This document shows, one piece after another, positions 32,686 to 41,830 of a DNA stretch of 64,000 nt. Position 1 is the stretch's first letter. Every line of letters starts with the position of its first letter. Below the pieces are notes generated by a model. It saw nothing but the letters and a program-made list of their open reading frames with translations. It was not told where the DNA came from and made no database searches. The position numbers were made by a program, and so were the translations under genes. This DNA is from JAMZMI01 sp039944535 (GTDB taxonomy: Bacteria; Bacteroidota; Bacteroidia; Cytophagales; Cyclobacteriaceae). The DNA is taken from NCBI GenBank assembly GCA_039944535.1, contig JBDUYP010000023.1, positions 62,001-126,000 of the forward strand. The letters are read 5' to 3'.

Positions 32686-32952
32686 TTAAGAAGTCTTTGG
32701 CTTGGGTTTGGGACGTACCATCATTTTTGGTTTTGCTGCAAGTTTTTTTGTCGCAGTTTCGATTTCAGTTTTTTCTTCCAGTGTATAAAATCGCCGGATT
32801 TTGTTAATCATAAAAAGCTTCTGAGCAGTGAAACTATTGGGATGCAATTGCATGAACTGTGTCTCATATTCGGCATAGATCTTAGGTTCATCTTTTTCGA
32901 ACTTGTCAGCGTCGATCTTCTTATCAGTGAGATATGTTTGAAACTCCGTCAT
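32686..32952 (-). CDS. Small soluble protein of unknown function
   Basis: 88 residues from ATG 32952 (MTEFQTYLTDKKIDADKFEK), ending in a Lys/Pro tail MMVRPKPKPKTS. The centre has FMQLHPNSFTAQKLFMINKIRRFY, amphipathic helices with no membrane segment. Similar short proteins occur beside cdaA in related genomes as far as I recall, but no name can be given. It converges on cdaA, six bases from its stop, and is divergent from the enoyl-CoA hydratase gene, with a 199-base AT-rich gap between. Confidence 0.55.
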   Translation of the reverse strand: MTEFQTYLTDKKIDADKFEKDEPKIYAEYETQFMQLHPNSFTAQKLFMINKIRRFYTLEEKTEIETATKKLAAKPKMMVRPKPKPKTS

Positions 32953-33151
32953 AAGAGCAAATTTAAGACTAAAAACCGTGTAGCTGTAGTTCTCTGGTTT
33001 TGATTTTCTAACCAAATATTCAATAGGTATTTTTAATAATTTTAAAATATGATTCCAAAATGGTTGCGATCGTTCGGCTTAGTTGAATAATTATTTGACA
33101 TATTCTTAAAATTACTATTTCTTTCCCCTTCCAAATCATCAACCAAAATCT

Positions 33152-33937
33152 ATGGCAAACCTCAAAAATCTGGATCTTTCTACAGACGGATCGATTTTAA
33201 CAATTACTATCAATCGGGAGAGCAAACTAAATGCGCTCAATGCCGAAACACTTGCAGAGATAAAAGAGATCGTTCAGTCGATTTATGACGATAAGGATAT
33301 CACAGGGGTGATCATCACCGGGGCAGGGGAAAAGGCGTTTGTGGCCGGTGCAGATATTACGCAGTTTGCCGATTTGAATGACATGAATGCACGGAAGTTT
33401 GCAGAAGAGGGGCAAGAGATTTTTCAGTTGATCGAGGACTGCCATACTCCGGTCATTGCGGTAGTGAATGGCTTTGCGTTAGGAGGAGGGTGCGAGTTGG
33501 CCATGGCTTGTCATATGCGTATAGCTACTGCCAATGCGAAATTTGGCCAACCTGAAGTAAACCTTGGTATCATTCCCGGGTATGGCGGCACACAGCGCTT
33601 GACACAACTGATAGGAAAAGGCAGAGCGTTTGAATATTTGCTTACAGGCAATATGATCTCTGCTGAGCAATCGCTTGCTTTCGGTCTTACCAATCATGTG
33701 GAAGCCGACAAAGAAGGCGCGCTGGCCAAGGCAAAAGAAATTCTTCAAACCATTGGAGCTAAAGCGCCGATTGCCACCGGTCTTGTGATTGACTGTGTCA
33801 ATGCTAATTTCGATGATGAAAAAAGCGGTTACCAAACTGAAGCCAATGCTTTTGCCAGATGCTGTGGCACTGCGGATTTCAAGGAAGGTTCTTCAGCTTT
33901 TGTAGAAAAAAGACCTCCAAAATTTACGGGTTCGTAA
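33152..33937 (+). CDS. Enoyl-CoA hydratase/isomerase (crotonase) family protein
   Basis: A 261-residue crotonase fold enzyme. Both hydratase glutamates are present: E115 in GGGCELAMA and E135 in GQPEVNLGIIPGYGG, and the oxyanion hole AGADI (65-69) is conserved. It most likely hydrates short-chain enoyl-CoA in fatty-acid oxidation or butanoate metabolism. C-terminal SAFVEKRPPKFTGS is standard. Its stop directly abuts the flippase start, so it heads the long plus-strand envelope block, though functionally unrelated. A TTGACA-like box upstream was noted but not supported by a matching -7 box. Confidence 0.9.
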   Translation: MANLKNLDLSTDGSILTITINRESKLNALNAETLAEIKEIVQSIYDDKDITGVIITGAGEKAFVAGADITQFADLNDMNARKFAEEGQEIFQLIEDCHTPVIAVVNGFALGGGCELAMACHMRIATANAKFGQPEVNLGIIPGYGGTQRLTQLIGKGRAFEYLLTGNMISAEQSLAFGLTNHVEADKEGALAKAKEILQTIGAKAPIATGLVIDCVNANFDDEKSGYQTEANAFARCCGTADFKEGSSAFVEKRPPKFTGS

Positions 33938-35428
33938 GTGGGTCAAATCAAGCAATTGGCCAGTCAAACGCTGGTGTATGGCGTCAGTAGTGTACTGGGC
34001 CGGGTTCTCAATTATCTTCTTGTTCCCCTTTATACGGCTGTTTTCAACCCCGAGCAATATGGTGTTGTCACGGAACTTTATGCCTACGTTGCTTTTTTGA
34101 ACATCCTCTATACCTATGGGATAGAGACAACATACTTCCGATTTGCTACCAAAAGCGATCGTCCGGAAAAATATTACAACCTCGCTCAAACCAGCGTGTT
34201 GCTCACGTCAATCATTTTCAGTGGGTTGCTCTATGTTATGGCAGATTTTATTGCCGCCGCATTGGGCTACCATGGCAATGGGGTTTATCTGGAGTGGTTA
34301 GCTTTGATCCTGGCCATTGATGCCGTGATTGCAGTGCCATTTGCACGGCTAAGACTTGAAAAAAAAGCCATGCGGTTTGCTTCACTCAAACTGTTCAATA
34401 TTGGATTGAACATTGGCTTAAACCTCTTTTTTATCCTGATATGTCCTTACATAATTTCATCTGGGGGAGCCCATCTGATATCTTTTTTCTACAATCCTGA
34501 TTTGGGAGTAGGATACATATTCTTGGCCAACCTTATTGCCAATGCGGCGATCATTCCATTGATGTCTGGGTATTTTGGTAATCTAAAACTCACGCTCAAC
34601 AAGGAATTGATCCCTATGCTTATTTATGCCGCTCCCTTGATGGTCATTGGTTTTGCAGGAGTGACTAACGAAATGCTTTCTCGCGCCCTGCTCAAATACC
34701 TGCTTCCAACAGACCTTTATCCCGGCCAATCGAATCTGGAGATATTGGGAATCTTTGGAGCGTGTTATAAACTATCTGTTTTTATGACACTGGCAGTTCA
34801 AGCATTTCGGTACGCCTTTGAACCCTTCTTTTTTTCTAAATCCGGAGAAGCCGATTCCCCGGAGCTTTTTGCCAGGGTAATGCATGGTTTCATCATTTTT
34901 GGGTCATTCAGCTGGTTGATGATTTCGGTTTTGCTTCCTGATCTGGCACCCATTTTTCTTCGGCAGCAGGCTTACCTGTCTGGATTGAATATTGTGCCAT
35001 GGCTGCTCGGAGGAGGACTTTTCCTAGGTATTTATTACAATTTGTCGGTATGGTATAAGCTCACAGACAAAACAAGTTATGGCGCGTGGATTTCAATAAG
35101 TGGAGCTGTCATTACTGTGATCCTCAATTTTATACTCATCCCTGCCATCGGTTACATAGGTAGCGCTATTGCTACGTTTGCCACCTATTTCACTATGGTG
35201 GGTATCAGCTATGTCCTTGGTCAGCGCCACTATCCTATCCCTTACTTTGTTGGTCGGGGGAGTTTTTATTTACTTTTATCTGGGCTATTGATTGTTGGTT
35301 TCTATTTTTGCGGCCTTGAAGGCTATCTAAGATATCTTGTCAGCTTTGGGCTAATGATCATTTTTTCCCTCGCGGTTTGGCTCGTTGATATCAGATCCGG
35401 ATTTATTCAGATACCAAAAAGAAAATGA
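33938..35428 (+). CDS. Polysaccharide/oligosaccharide flippase, Wzx-like (MOP superfamily)
   Basis: A 496-residue inner-membrane protein with 12-14 predicted helices. The start MGQIKQLASQTLVYGVSSVLGRVLNYLLVPLYTAVF is typical of MurJ/Wzx-type members in which helix 1 follows a short polar end. It likely flips a lipid-linked sugar to the periplasm for surface polysaccharide or LPS. GTG is the first codon, zero bases from the upstream stop. Its ATGA overlap with the nucleotidyltransferase gene suggests a joint role in a sugar pathway. MATE-type drug export is less likely. Confidence 0.85.
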   Translation: MGQIKQLASQTLVYGVSSVLGRVLNYLLVPLYTAVFNPEQYGVVTELYAYVAFLNILYTYGIETTYFRFATKSDRPEKYYNLAQTSVLLTSIIFSGLLYVMADFIAAALGYHGNGVYLEWLALILAIDAVIAVPFARLRLEKKAMRFASLKLFNIGLNIGLNLFFILICPYIISSGGAHLISFFYNPDLGVGYIFLANLIANAAIIPLMSGYFGNLKLTLNKELIPMLIYAAPLMVIGFAGVTNEMLSRALLKYLLPTDLYPGQSNLEILGIFGACYKLSVFMTLAVQAFRYAFEPFFFSKSGEADSPELFARVMHGFIIFGSFSWLMISVLLPDLAPIFLRQQAYLSGLNIVPWLLGGGLFLGIYYNLSVWYKLTDKTSYGAWISISGAVITVILNFILIPAIGYIGSAIATFATYFTMVGISYVLGQRHYPIPYFVGRGSFYLLLSGLLIVGFYFCGLEGYLRYLVSFGLMIIFSLAVWLVDIRSGFIQIPKRK

Positions 35429-36426
35429 ACCTTATAATTCCAATGGCTGGAATGGGCAAGCGACTCAGGCCCCATACGCTTACCACTCCAAAACCACTTA
35501 TTCCCATCGCAGGAAAACCGATCGTGCAGCGACTGGTAGAAGACATAGCCCAGGTGACACCTGAGCCAATTGAAAAAATTGGGTTCGTCATCGGAGACTT
35601 TGGCCATGAGGTGGAAGAAAACCTCAAAGCGATTGCAAAGGCTGTCGGCGCAGAAGGATACATCTTCCACCAGACAGAAGCATTAGGTACGGCGCACGCG
35701 GTGTTTTGTGCCGAACCACTGTTGGAAGGTAAAGTGACGGTAGCTTTTGCAGACACGCTTTTCCGAGCCAATTTCACTCTCAACACCGATGATGATGGTA
35801 TTATCTGGGTGAAACAAGTAGATGACCCCAGCGCTTTTGGTGTGGTTACACTCGATGAAAATGGCATCATTGATCAGTTTGTGGAAAAACCAAAAACGCC
35901 GGTTTCTGACCTGGCCATCATTGGTATTTATTATTTCAAAAAAGGAGAGGATCTGAGAGCCGATCTCAAAGAATTGATTGACAATAAAATCATGGCTTCC
36001 GGCGAATATCAGCTGACCACAGTGCTGGAAAACCTAAAGCAAGCTGGCACAAAATTCACCTCTGGAAAAGTGGATGAATGGCTAGACTGTGGTAATAAGA
36101 ATATTACCATTCAGTCCAACAGCAGATATCTTGGTTTTCTTGAGGAAAATCAGATTGCAAGCTCTGCACAGATGGAGAACTCTGAGCTAATCGCTCCGGT
36201 GTATATTGGTGAAAATGTGAATATCAAAAACTCTAAAGTCGGACCCGGTGTTTCTATTGGTGATGATGGGCAGGTGTCGGATTCAATCATAAAGGATTCA
36301 TTGATTCAAAATAATGTTACTTTGCAGAGCGTTAACCTGTCCAACTCTATGATAGGGAACTTCGTAAAAGTAGAATCATTCTCAGGCGAAGTTAGTCTCG
36401 GGGATTATTCAGAAACGAAGGGTTAG
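35425..36426 (+). CDS. Sugar-phosphate nucleotidyltransferase with LbH tail
   Basis: A 333-residue protein of the NTP-transferase family. The N-terminal signature MNLIIPMAGMGKRLRPHTLTTPKPLIPI includes the Gx(G)xR nucleotide motif and the PKPLIP substrate loop; the dTTP/UTP-type core ends at about 230. The last roughly 80 residues (ENSELIAPVYIGENVNIKNS, GPGVSIGDDGQV) form a left-handed beta-helix of hexapeptides, as in GlmU/RmlA-like proteins. It probably makes an NDP-sugar for the flippase-linked glycan; the sugar cannot be named. No acetyltransferase His is evident. Overlaps its neighbour by four bases. Confidence 0.85.
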   Translation: MNLIIPMAGMGKRLRPHTLTTPKPLIPIAGKPIVQRLVEDIAQVTPEPIEKIGFVIGDFGHEVEENLKAIAKAVGAEGYIFHQTEALGTAHAVFCAEPLLEGKVTVAFADTLFRANFTLNTDDDGIIWVKQVDDPSAFGVVTLDENGIIDQFVEKPKTPVSDLAIIGIYYFKKGEDLRADLKELIDNKIMASGEYQLTTVLENLKQAGTKFTSGKVDEWLDCGNKNITIQSNSRYLGFLEENQIASSAQMENSELIAPVYIGENVNIKNSKVGPGVSIGDDGQVSDSIIKDSLIQNNVTLQSVNLSNSMIGNFVKVESFSGEVSLGDYSETKG

Positions 36427-36429
36427 TAC

Positions 36430-38160
36430 ATGAGATCAGCTATTTTCATCATCATATTTTCTTTGGTCGCTTCGATCGGGTTTTCTCAAAAAAAGGAGAA
36501 GAACAGAAAGAAGAAGCGAGATAAAACGGAGCAAGCCGAGACGGTTTACCAGTCTGAGGAAAGACAGGTAAAGCTCGAAGCAACGCTGATTGAGGCCGAG
36601 AAACAGTTAATTCTGGAAAATTACACCAAGGCAGCTGAGTTGTTTCAGGTCGCACTGGATCTTGATCCTGACAATGGAGGAGCCAACTTCAAACTAGCTG
36701 AGCTACTTACCAAGCAGGGGAATTCTTCCGACGCAATACTTTATGCAGAAGCGGCCTTAGATTCGGATAGGTCTAATAAATACTACTTTTTGCTGTGTGC
36801 CGAAATCTATAAATCAGTAGGTGAGTTTGATAAAGCCGCTCAGCTTTATGATGAGATGATCACGACCATTTCAGGTACGGATTCCTACTTGTTTGATCTG
36901 GCCATCATCTACCAGTACCGTGGAGATTTGGACCTGGCTCTCGAAACTTACAAAAAGGCTGAAGACATTTATGGCATAAATGAAATGGTTCTGCGCGAAA
37001 AGCAGAAAATCTATTTTCAAAAGAAAGATTATGTTTCATTAATCTCGGATTGGGATGAGCTGATAGCAGAGAACCCTGACAATTCGAGATATACCATTGA
37101 GCTAGCAGAATTTTTGATTAATCAAGGGATGCTCACAGAGGCAAAAACCAGGCTTAATGCTGTCAACGAGGACAACATTCACATCCATTTACTCAAAAGC
37201 CAAATTGCCATCAAAGAAGGCAATACTGATGAAGCAATGAAAATCACTCTGGATGCGTTCAACGCTAAGTCCAGTGATTACCGAACCAAGATTCAGCTAC
37301 TCAACGGTTATCAGGAGTTTGCCATAACCAGTGAGCAGTTTGCCACAATCATTGAGATGGCAGAAGATTTGGGTGATATGTATCCACAGCAGTACGAAGC
37401 ACAGGCGTATGCCGGTGATGTTTTGTACAGAATGGAAAAAAAGAAAAAGGCGCTTGATTTCTACCTAAAGGCTGTGAAGCTCAACCCGTCGAGTTTTAGT
37501 GTATGGCAAAACATTCTTAACATAGAAGCCGAACTCAATCAATATGACAGTTTGATTGTACATGCGGAAGATGCGCTCGAGCTCTTCCCAAATCAGGCAT
37601 TGCTCTACTACTTTTCTGGGACAGGGCACTTACTCAAGAAGAATTATGAAAAATCGGTACAAATGCTCAATATGGGAACTAGATATTCTACCGACCCCAA
37701 TCTGCTTACCGTTTTTTATGGTCAAATGGGAGATGCTTACAATAGCCTGAAAGAAAAGTCCAAATCTTACGAGGCGTACGAGAAAGCCCTAACAAACAAT
37801 CCTGCAAACGACCATGTGCTTAATAACTACAGCTATTTTTTAAGCCTCGATGGCCAAAATCTGGAAAAGGCACTTGAGATGTCCACCAAGCTGGTTGAAC
37901 TCCATCCTGACAATGCCACCTATCTCGACACCCACGGGTGGGTGCTTTACACCTTTGAAAAATACGAGGAAGCCGAAAAATATCTAAGAAAAGCTGCTAA
38001 GCTTGATAATGATGGCACTATCATTGAGCACTTTGGCGATGTGTTGTTCAAGTTGGGTAAGATAGAAGAAGCCGTGGAGCAGTGGAAAAAGGCGAGTGAA
38101 TCCAATGAAGCTTCAGAAAACATTCACAAAAAGATTGCTGATAAAACGCTTTATGAATAA
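36430..38160 (+). CDS. Tetratricopeptide-repeat protein, exported
   Basis: A 576-residue protein starting with a signal-like segment (MRSAIFIIIFSLVASIGFSQ) followed by a Lys/Arg-rich stretch KKKEKNRKKKRDK. The remainder consists of about a dozen TPR units with the A-x-x-L-x-x-x-P-x-N pattern (ALDLDPDNGGANFKLAELL, AVKLNPSSFSVWQNI, ALTNNPANDHVLNNYSYFL). The fold is a protein-binding solenoid, likely periplasmic. Its start is three bases after the nucleotidyltransferase stop and it overlaps the DUF4292 gene by eight bases, so it belongs to the envelope operon. Function undetermined. Confidence 0.82.
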   Translation: MRSAIFIIIFSLVASIGFSQKKEKNRKKKRDKTEQAETVYQSEERQVKLEATLIEAEKQLILENYTKAAELFQVALDLDPDNGGANFKLAELLTKQGNSSDAILYAEAALDSDRSNKYYFLLCAEIYKSVGEFDKAAQLYDEMITTISGTDSYLFDLAIIYQYRGDLDLALETYKKAEDIYGINEMVLREKQKIYFQKKDYVSLISDWDELIAENPDNSRYTIELAEFLINQGMLTEAKTRLNAVNEDNIHIHLLKSQIAIKEGNTDEAMKITLDAFNAKSSDYRTKIQLLNGYQEFAITSEQFATIIEMAEDLGDMYPQQYEAQAYAGDVLYRMEKKKKALDFYLKAVKLNPSSFSVWQNILNIEAELNQYDSLIVHAEDALELFPNQALLYYFSGTGHLLKKNYEKSVQMLNMGTRYSTDPNLLTVFYGQMGDAYNSLKEKSKSYEAYEKALTNNPANDHVLNNYSYFLSLDGQNLEKALEMSTKLVELHPDNATYLDTHGWVLYTFEKYEEAEKYLRKAAKLDNDGTIIEHFGDVLFKLGKIEEAVEQWKKASESNEASENIHKKIADKTLYE

Positions 38161-38902
38161 AGGTATAATAGCCATTCTAATTGCTGGAGTACTGGCTTTT
38201 GGGTGTAACAAAAAGCTCACGTCCCTATTTCATAGAGACGATTCGGTGATCAAGGTCAACGAAATTGAGTTTGACTACTTCACTGGAAAGATGAAGGTGG
38301 ATTTTGACGGAGAAAAGCGCCTTGCTGGAGTGGCCAATCTGCGCATGAAAAAAGACAGTGTGATTTGGATTTCGCTATCTCCGGGGCTTGGGGTAGAGGT
38401 TGCTCGCATTCTTATCACCAGAGACTCCATTTTTTTTATCGACAAGTTCAATAAAAAATATACTGTCACAGACTTTACAACATTAAGCAAGAAATTTGAT
38501 TTTGAGATTGATTATGATTTGGTTGAATCAGTCGTGCTTGGCAATCTGGTGTCTCCTTACTCCCGTGAGAGCCTGAAGAAAACAGATAAGTTTTTCAACT
38601 ATGATCAGCAGTCTGGCAACTATATCTTGAGCAATTCCATAGGAACCAAGTCTATGAAACTGGAGAAATTGCACGTGCAGGATACTGTAACTAAGAGTTC
38701 CATTTTAGTAAATTACGGAGAATTTCAGCTTGTAAAAGATCAGATTTTGCCTTTTAGCATAGAAGCGAAACTTTTAAAAGGCAAATCTACATCCGCTTCG
38801 ACCAAGGTAGATATAGAATACAGTAAAGCAGAAATTGAGACCAAACCGATTAGGTTCCCTTTTAATGTGCCACAAAAATATGAGCGAAATGAAATTAAGT
38901 AG
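38153..38902 (+). CDS. DUF4292 domain-containing lipoprotein
   Basis: A 249-residue lipoprotein: MNKGIIAILIAGVLAFGC ends at lipobox Cys18. The mature part has features of a LolA/LolB-like fold (KMKVDFDGEKRLAGVANLRMKKDSVIWISL ... FFIDKFNKKYTVTDF), which fits DUF4292, a family whose relation to lipoprotein carriers is a structural guess. Start ATG 38153 lies inside the TPR stop overlap. It also overlaps the EnvC-like gene by 23 bases, supporting co-translation of the three. Confidence 0.82.
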   Translation: MNKGIIAILIAGVLAFGCNKKLTSLFHRDDSVIKVNEIEFDYFTGKMKVDFDGEKRLAGVANLRMKKDSVIWISLSPGLGVEVARILITRDSIFFIDKFNKKYTVTDFTTLSKKFDFEIDYDLVESVVLGNLVSPYSRESLKKTDKFFNYDQQSGNYILSNSIGTKSMKLEKLHVQDTVTKSSILVNYGEFQLVKDQILPFSIEAKLLKGKSTSASTKVDIEYSKAEIETKPIRFPFNVPQKYERNEIK

Positions 38903-40076
38903 GGTTCTGGGGCTACTTGTCCTGATGTGCCTTTGCTTCAATTCTTTTGCTCAAAAAACCAAAAGCCAACTCGAAAATGAGAAAAGGGAAAACCTAAAGC
39001 GAATTGCTGAGGCTGAGAAAATCCTTACCGATACAGAACACGAAAAGAAAGCCACTATCGGTCAGCTCCGGGCGATCAACCAGCAGATTAAGGCAAGACA
39101 GAGTTTAATAGAAGCACTGAATCAGGAAGTTGGGTTGCTGGATGGCGAAATCGGCGACTTGAACATTATCATAGGGGCACTTCAAAATGACCTTAACAAC
39201 CTGAAGAATGAATATGCTGAGATGATATATTCATCATATCGTGCCAATCGAGGGTATAGCAAGTTGACATTCCTGTTTTCAGCCAAAACATTCAACCAGC
39301 TATTCATGCGACTCAAATACCTCGAGCAATACGCTGAGGCAAGACAGATTCAGGCGCAGCAAATAGAGATAGTGGCTGAGGAGCTCACCAATCAAAAGAA
39401 TCAAGTTCAGATCAAAAAATCTGAACAGCAGCTTTTGCTCGACCAACAAGTGGCAGAAAGCAAGAAGCTGATCAATTTGAAATCCAAACAAAATTCCGTC
39501 ATTGCCAAGCTGAATAAAAAAGAACGCCAGCTTAAAAATGAATTGAATGACCGAAAAGTTGCTGTCGACAAACTAGATAATTTGATAGCTGATATCGTCA
39601 AGAAGGAACTGGAACGATCCAAGTCGCTTTCGACTGCCGCCCTTGCCAGTGAAGAAGAAATCACATCTTTTTTTGAAGAGAATAAAAATAAACTGCAATG
39701 GCCGGTGAGCACTGGTTTTGTCTCATCCAAGTTTGGAAAACACCCGCATCCTGTCATCAAAGGGATTATGGAAGATAATCCTGGTATTGACATTCAAACC
39801 AGTCAAAACGCCACAGTTAGATCTGTTTTTGAAGGAAAAGTGGTGGCCGTGGCTATCGTGCCAGGTATGAATAATGTTGTGCTGATGCAGCACGGCGATT
39901 ACTATACGCTCTACGCCAGACTCAAAGATGTGAAAGTAAAAAAGGGTCAGAAGATCAATAAAAACGAGATTCTAGGAACAGTCTTTAGCGACAAAGACGG
40001 TGTGTCAGAGGTGCATTTTGAGGTGTGGAAAGAGTACCAGAAACTCAACCCCGAGGGTTGGTTAGCCAAAAAATAA
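38880..40076 (+). CDS. EnvC/NlpD-like protein: coiled coil with degenerate LytM (M23) domain
   Basis: A 398-residue periplasmic protein. A signal peptide (MKLSRVLGLLVLMCLCFNSFAQ) precedes a coiled coil (about 26-250, many heptads, as in EnvC). The LytM domain covers about 275-398. Its active site is broken: the first zinc His of HxxxD is N300 (D304 kept), the YxH His is R347 and the first His of HxH is E377 (H379 kept). This is how EnvC-type amidase activators look; they switch on cell-division amidases rather than cut. So it probably activates an N-acetylmuramoyl-L-alanine amidase. The start is ATG 38880. Confidence 0.88.
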   Translation: MSEMKLSRVLGLLVLMCLCFNSFAQKTKSQLENEKRENLKRIAEAEKILTDTEHEKKATIGQLRAINQQIKARQSLIEALNQEVGLLDGEIGDLNIIIGALQNDLNNLKNEYAEMIYSSYRANRGYSKLTFLFSAKTFNQLFMRLKYLEQYAEARQIQAQQIEIVAEELTNQKNQVQIKKSEQQLLLDQQVAESKKLINLKSKQNSVIAKLNKKERQLKNELNDRKVAVDKLDNLIADIVKKELERSKSLSTAALASEEEITSFFEENKNKLQWPVSTGFVSSKFGKHPHPVIKGIMEDNPGIDIQTSQNATVRSVFEGKVVAVAIVPGMNNVVLMQHGDYYTLYARLKDVKVKKGQKINKNEILGTVFSDKDGVSEVHFEVWKEYQKLNPEGWLAKK

Positions 40077-40127
40077 AAGCTCACCTCTTTATTATGCTGC
40101 CCTGCCAAGGTAGATAGGGTCTAATCG

Positions 40128-40160
40128 TTTGTGCTTAGCAGGCATTTATGTCTATCTTTG
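40128..40160 (+). promoter_or_regulatory. Predicted promoter of tatA
   Basis: TTTG (40128-40131), 21 bases, then TATCTTTG (40153-40160). The start codon is at 40185. This gives tatA-gatA and following genes a promoter of their own. Confidence 0.5.
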
Positions 40161-40184
40161 AAGACACAATTAAATGGATTTCAT

Positions 40185-40388
40185 ATGAATACGGTGTTAG
40201 TTTGGATGCCAGGCCCTTGGGAGATGATGGTCATCGCTTTGGTTTTTATCGTTTTTTTTGGAGCGAAAAAAATTCCTGAGATCGCAAGAGGCATGGGCAA
40301 AGGGATCAGGGAGTTTAAGGACGCCACCAAAGAGATCAAGAAGGAGATAGAGGATACTTCGGAGGAGGACGACAAAAAAAAGAGCTAA
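40185..40388 (+). CDS. tatA: Sec-independent protein translocase TatA/TatE
   Basis: A 67-residue inner-membrane component of twin-arginine export of folded proteins. It shows a helix (residues 13-27, MMVIALVFIVFFGA), the FGAKKIPEIARGMGKGIREFKDA amphipathic helix with the invariant FG hinge, and an acidic tail (EDTSEEDDKKKS). The length fits TatA. No tatC is in the window. It lies 108 bases after the EnvC-like gene and four bases before gatA. Confidence 0.93.
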   Translation: MNTVLVWMPGPWEMMVIALVFIVFFGAKKIPEIARGMGKGIREFKDATKEIKKEIEDTSEEDDKKKS

Positions 40389-40391
40389 AAA

Positions 40392-41816
40392 TTGCAGGCT
40401 AATTCTTCATTTCATCAACTCAGGAAAGAAATTGATGGAGGCAACCTGACATGCGTTGACATAGTCAGACACTACCTTGATAATATCAATTCAAAAAATC
40501 CTGAACTCAATGCCTTTCTGACGATCTACGATCAGGAAGCGCTCGATCAAGCTGCGGCTATTGATCAGAAAATAGCTAACAATTCTGCCGGACGCCTCGC
40601 AGGAATGGTTGTAGGGCTCAAAGATGTGCTTTGCTATCAGGATCACCCACTCAACTGCGGAAGTAAAATATTAGGAGATTTTGAATCACAATTTTCTGCC
40701 ACATGTGTGGAAAGGCTTCTAGCCGAAGATGCCATCGTCATTGGTAGAAACAACTGTGATGAATTTGCCATGGGATCTTCTTGTGAGAACTCGGCATTTG
40801 GCCCAGTGAAAAATGCAGACAATACCAATCGTGTGCCGGGTGGATCTTCGGGTGGATCGGCAGTGGCCGTCCAGGCAGATATGTGTGCCATTTCATTGGG
40901 TACAGATACAGGTGGCTCGGTAAGACAGCCAGCATCATTTTGTGATGTCGTAGGCTTCAAGCCCACTTATTCAAGAATTTCAAGACACGGGTTGGCCGCT
41001 TATGCCAGCACTTTTGATACCATAGGTATTTTTTCTAATACCATCGAGGATGCAGCTTTGGTTCTCGAGATTATTGCTGGGGAAGATACGCACGACAGCA
41101 CCGTTTCTACCGAGGAGGTAAAGCCATATTCGCAGATTTTGGACTTTGAAGGGAAAGTAAAAATCGCTTATCTCAAGGAGACTATGGAAAGCGACGCGAT
41201 AAAACCGGAAGTGAAGGAAGCAGTGATTAAAGTTGGTGAAGAGTTGAAAAGCGAAGGGCATCAGGTGGATGAAGTTTCATTTCCGCTGATGGAGTATGCG
41301 CTCCCGACCTACTATATCCTTACCACCGCAGAGGCCAGTTCCAACCTATCACGCTATGATGGTGTGAAATATGGCTATAGGGTGGAGAATCCTGAAAACC
41401 TGGAGGCCATGTATAAAAAGACCAGGACGCAGGGGTTTGGTCCGGAGGTCTTTCGCAGAATCATGCTCGGTACATTCGTGCTATCAGCGAGTTATCACGA
41501 TGCATACTATATCAAAGCACAGAAGGTAAGGCGATTGATCAAAAACAAGCTCGAAGAACTTTTTGAATCTTATGATTTTGTGGTTTTGCCGACGGCACCA
41601 TCCACAGCATTTGAATTAGGTTCTAAAACCAGCGACCCCATGGAAATGTATTTGGCCGATCTGTTTACAGTGCAGGCATCTGTAGCTGGAGCGCCAGCCA
41701 TTTCTATTCCTGTGGCCAAGGACAGTGACGGTATGTCTATAGGATTGCAGGTCATTTCTAAAGTTTTTACAGAGGACAAACTTTTAGCTTTTTCTAAATA
41801 CTTATTGAAGGAGTAA
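40392..41816 (+). CDS. gatA: Amidase family protein, probable glutamyl-tRNA(Gln)/aspartyl-tRNA(Asn) amidotransferase subunit A
   Basis: A 474-residue amidase-signature enzyme with a complete Ser-cisSer-Lys triad: K77 in VVGLKDVL, S152 in RVPGGSSGGS and S176 in TDTGGSVR. In the GatCAB complex it releases ammonia from glutamine for Glu-tRNA(Gln) or Asp-tRNA(Asn) amidation. Start TTG 40392 yields the GatA-like N-terminus (FHQLRKEIDGGNLTCVDIV); there is no closer ATG. GatB and GatC are not adjacent, so another amidase role cannot be excluded. Sequence length and motifs fit GatA well. Confidence 0.85.
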   Translation: MQANSSFHQLRKEIDGGNLTCVDIVRHYLDNINSKNPELNAFLTIYDQEALDQAAAIDQKIANNSAGRLAGMVVGLKDVLCYQDHPLNCGSKILGDFESQFSATCVERLLAEDAIVIGRNNCDEFAMGSSCENSAFGPVKNADNTNRVPGGSSGGSAVAVQADMCAISLGTDTGGSVRQPASFCDVVGFKPTYSRISRHGLAAYASTFDTIGIFSNTIEDAALVLEIIAGEDTHDSTVSTEEVKPYSQILDFEGKVKIAYLKETMESDAIKPEVKEAVIKVGEELKSEGHQVDEVSFPLMEYALPTYYILTTAEASSNLSRYDGVKYGYRVENPENLEAMYKKTRTQGFGPEVFRRIMLGTFVLSASYHDAYYIKAQKVRRLIKNKLEELFESYDFVVLPTAPSTAFELGSKTSDPMEMYLADLFTVQASVAGAPAISIPVAKDSDGMSIGLQVISKVFTEDKLLAFSKYLLKE

Positions 41817-41830
41817 CCAGTTATAAACTT

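Noticed and set aside
33060..33120. TTGACA-like box upstream of the enoyl-CoA hydratase gene
   Set aside because: Sigma-70-type boxes do not apply well to Bacteroidota; no TAnnTTTG at matching distance.
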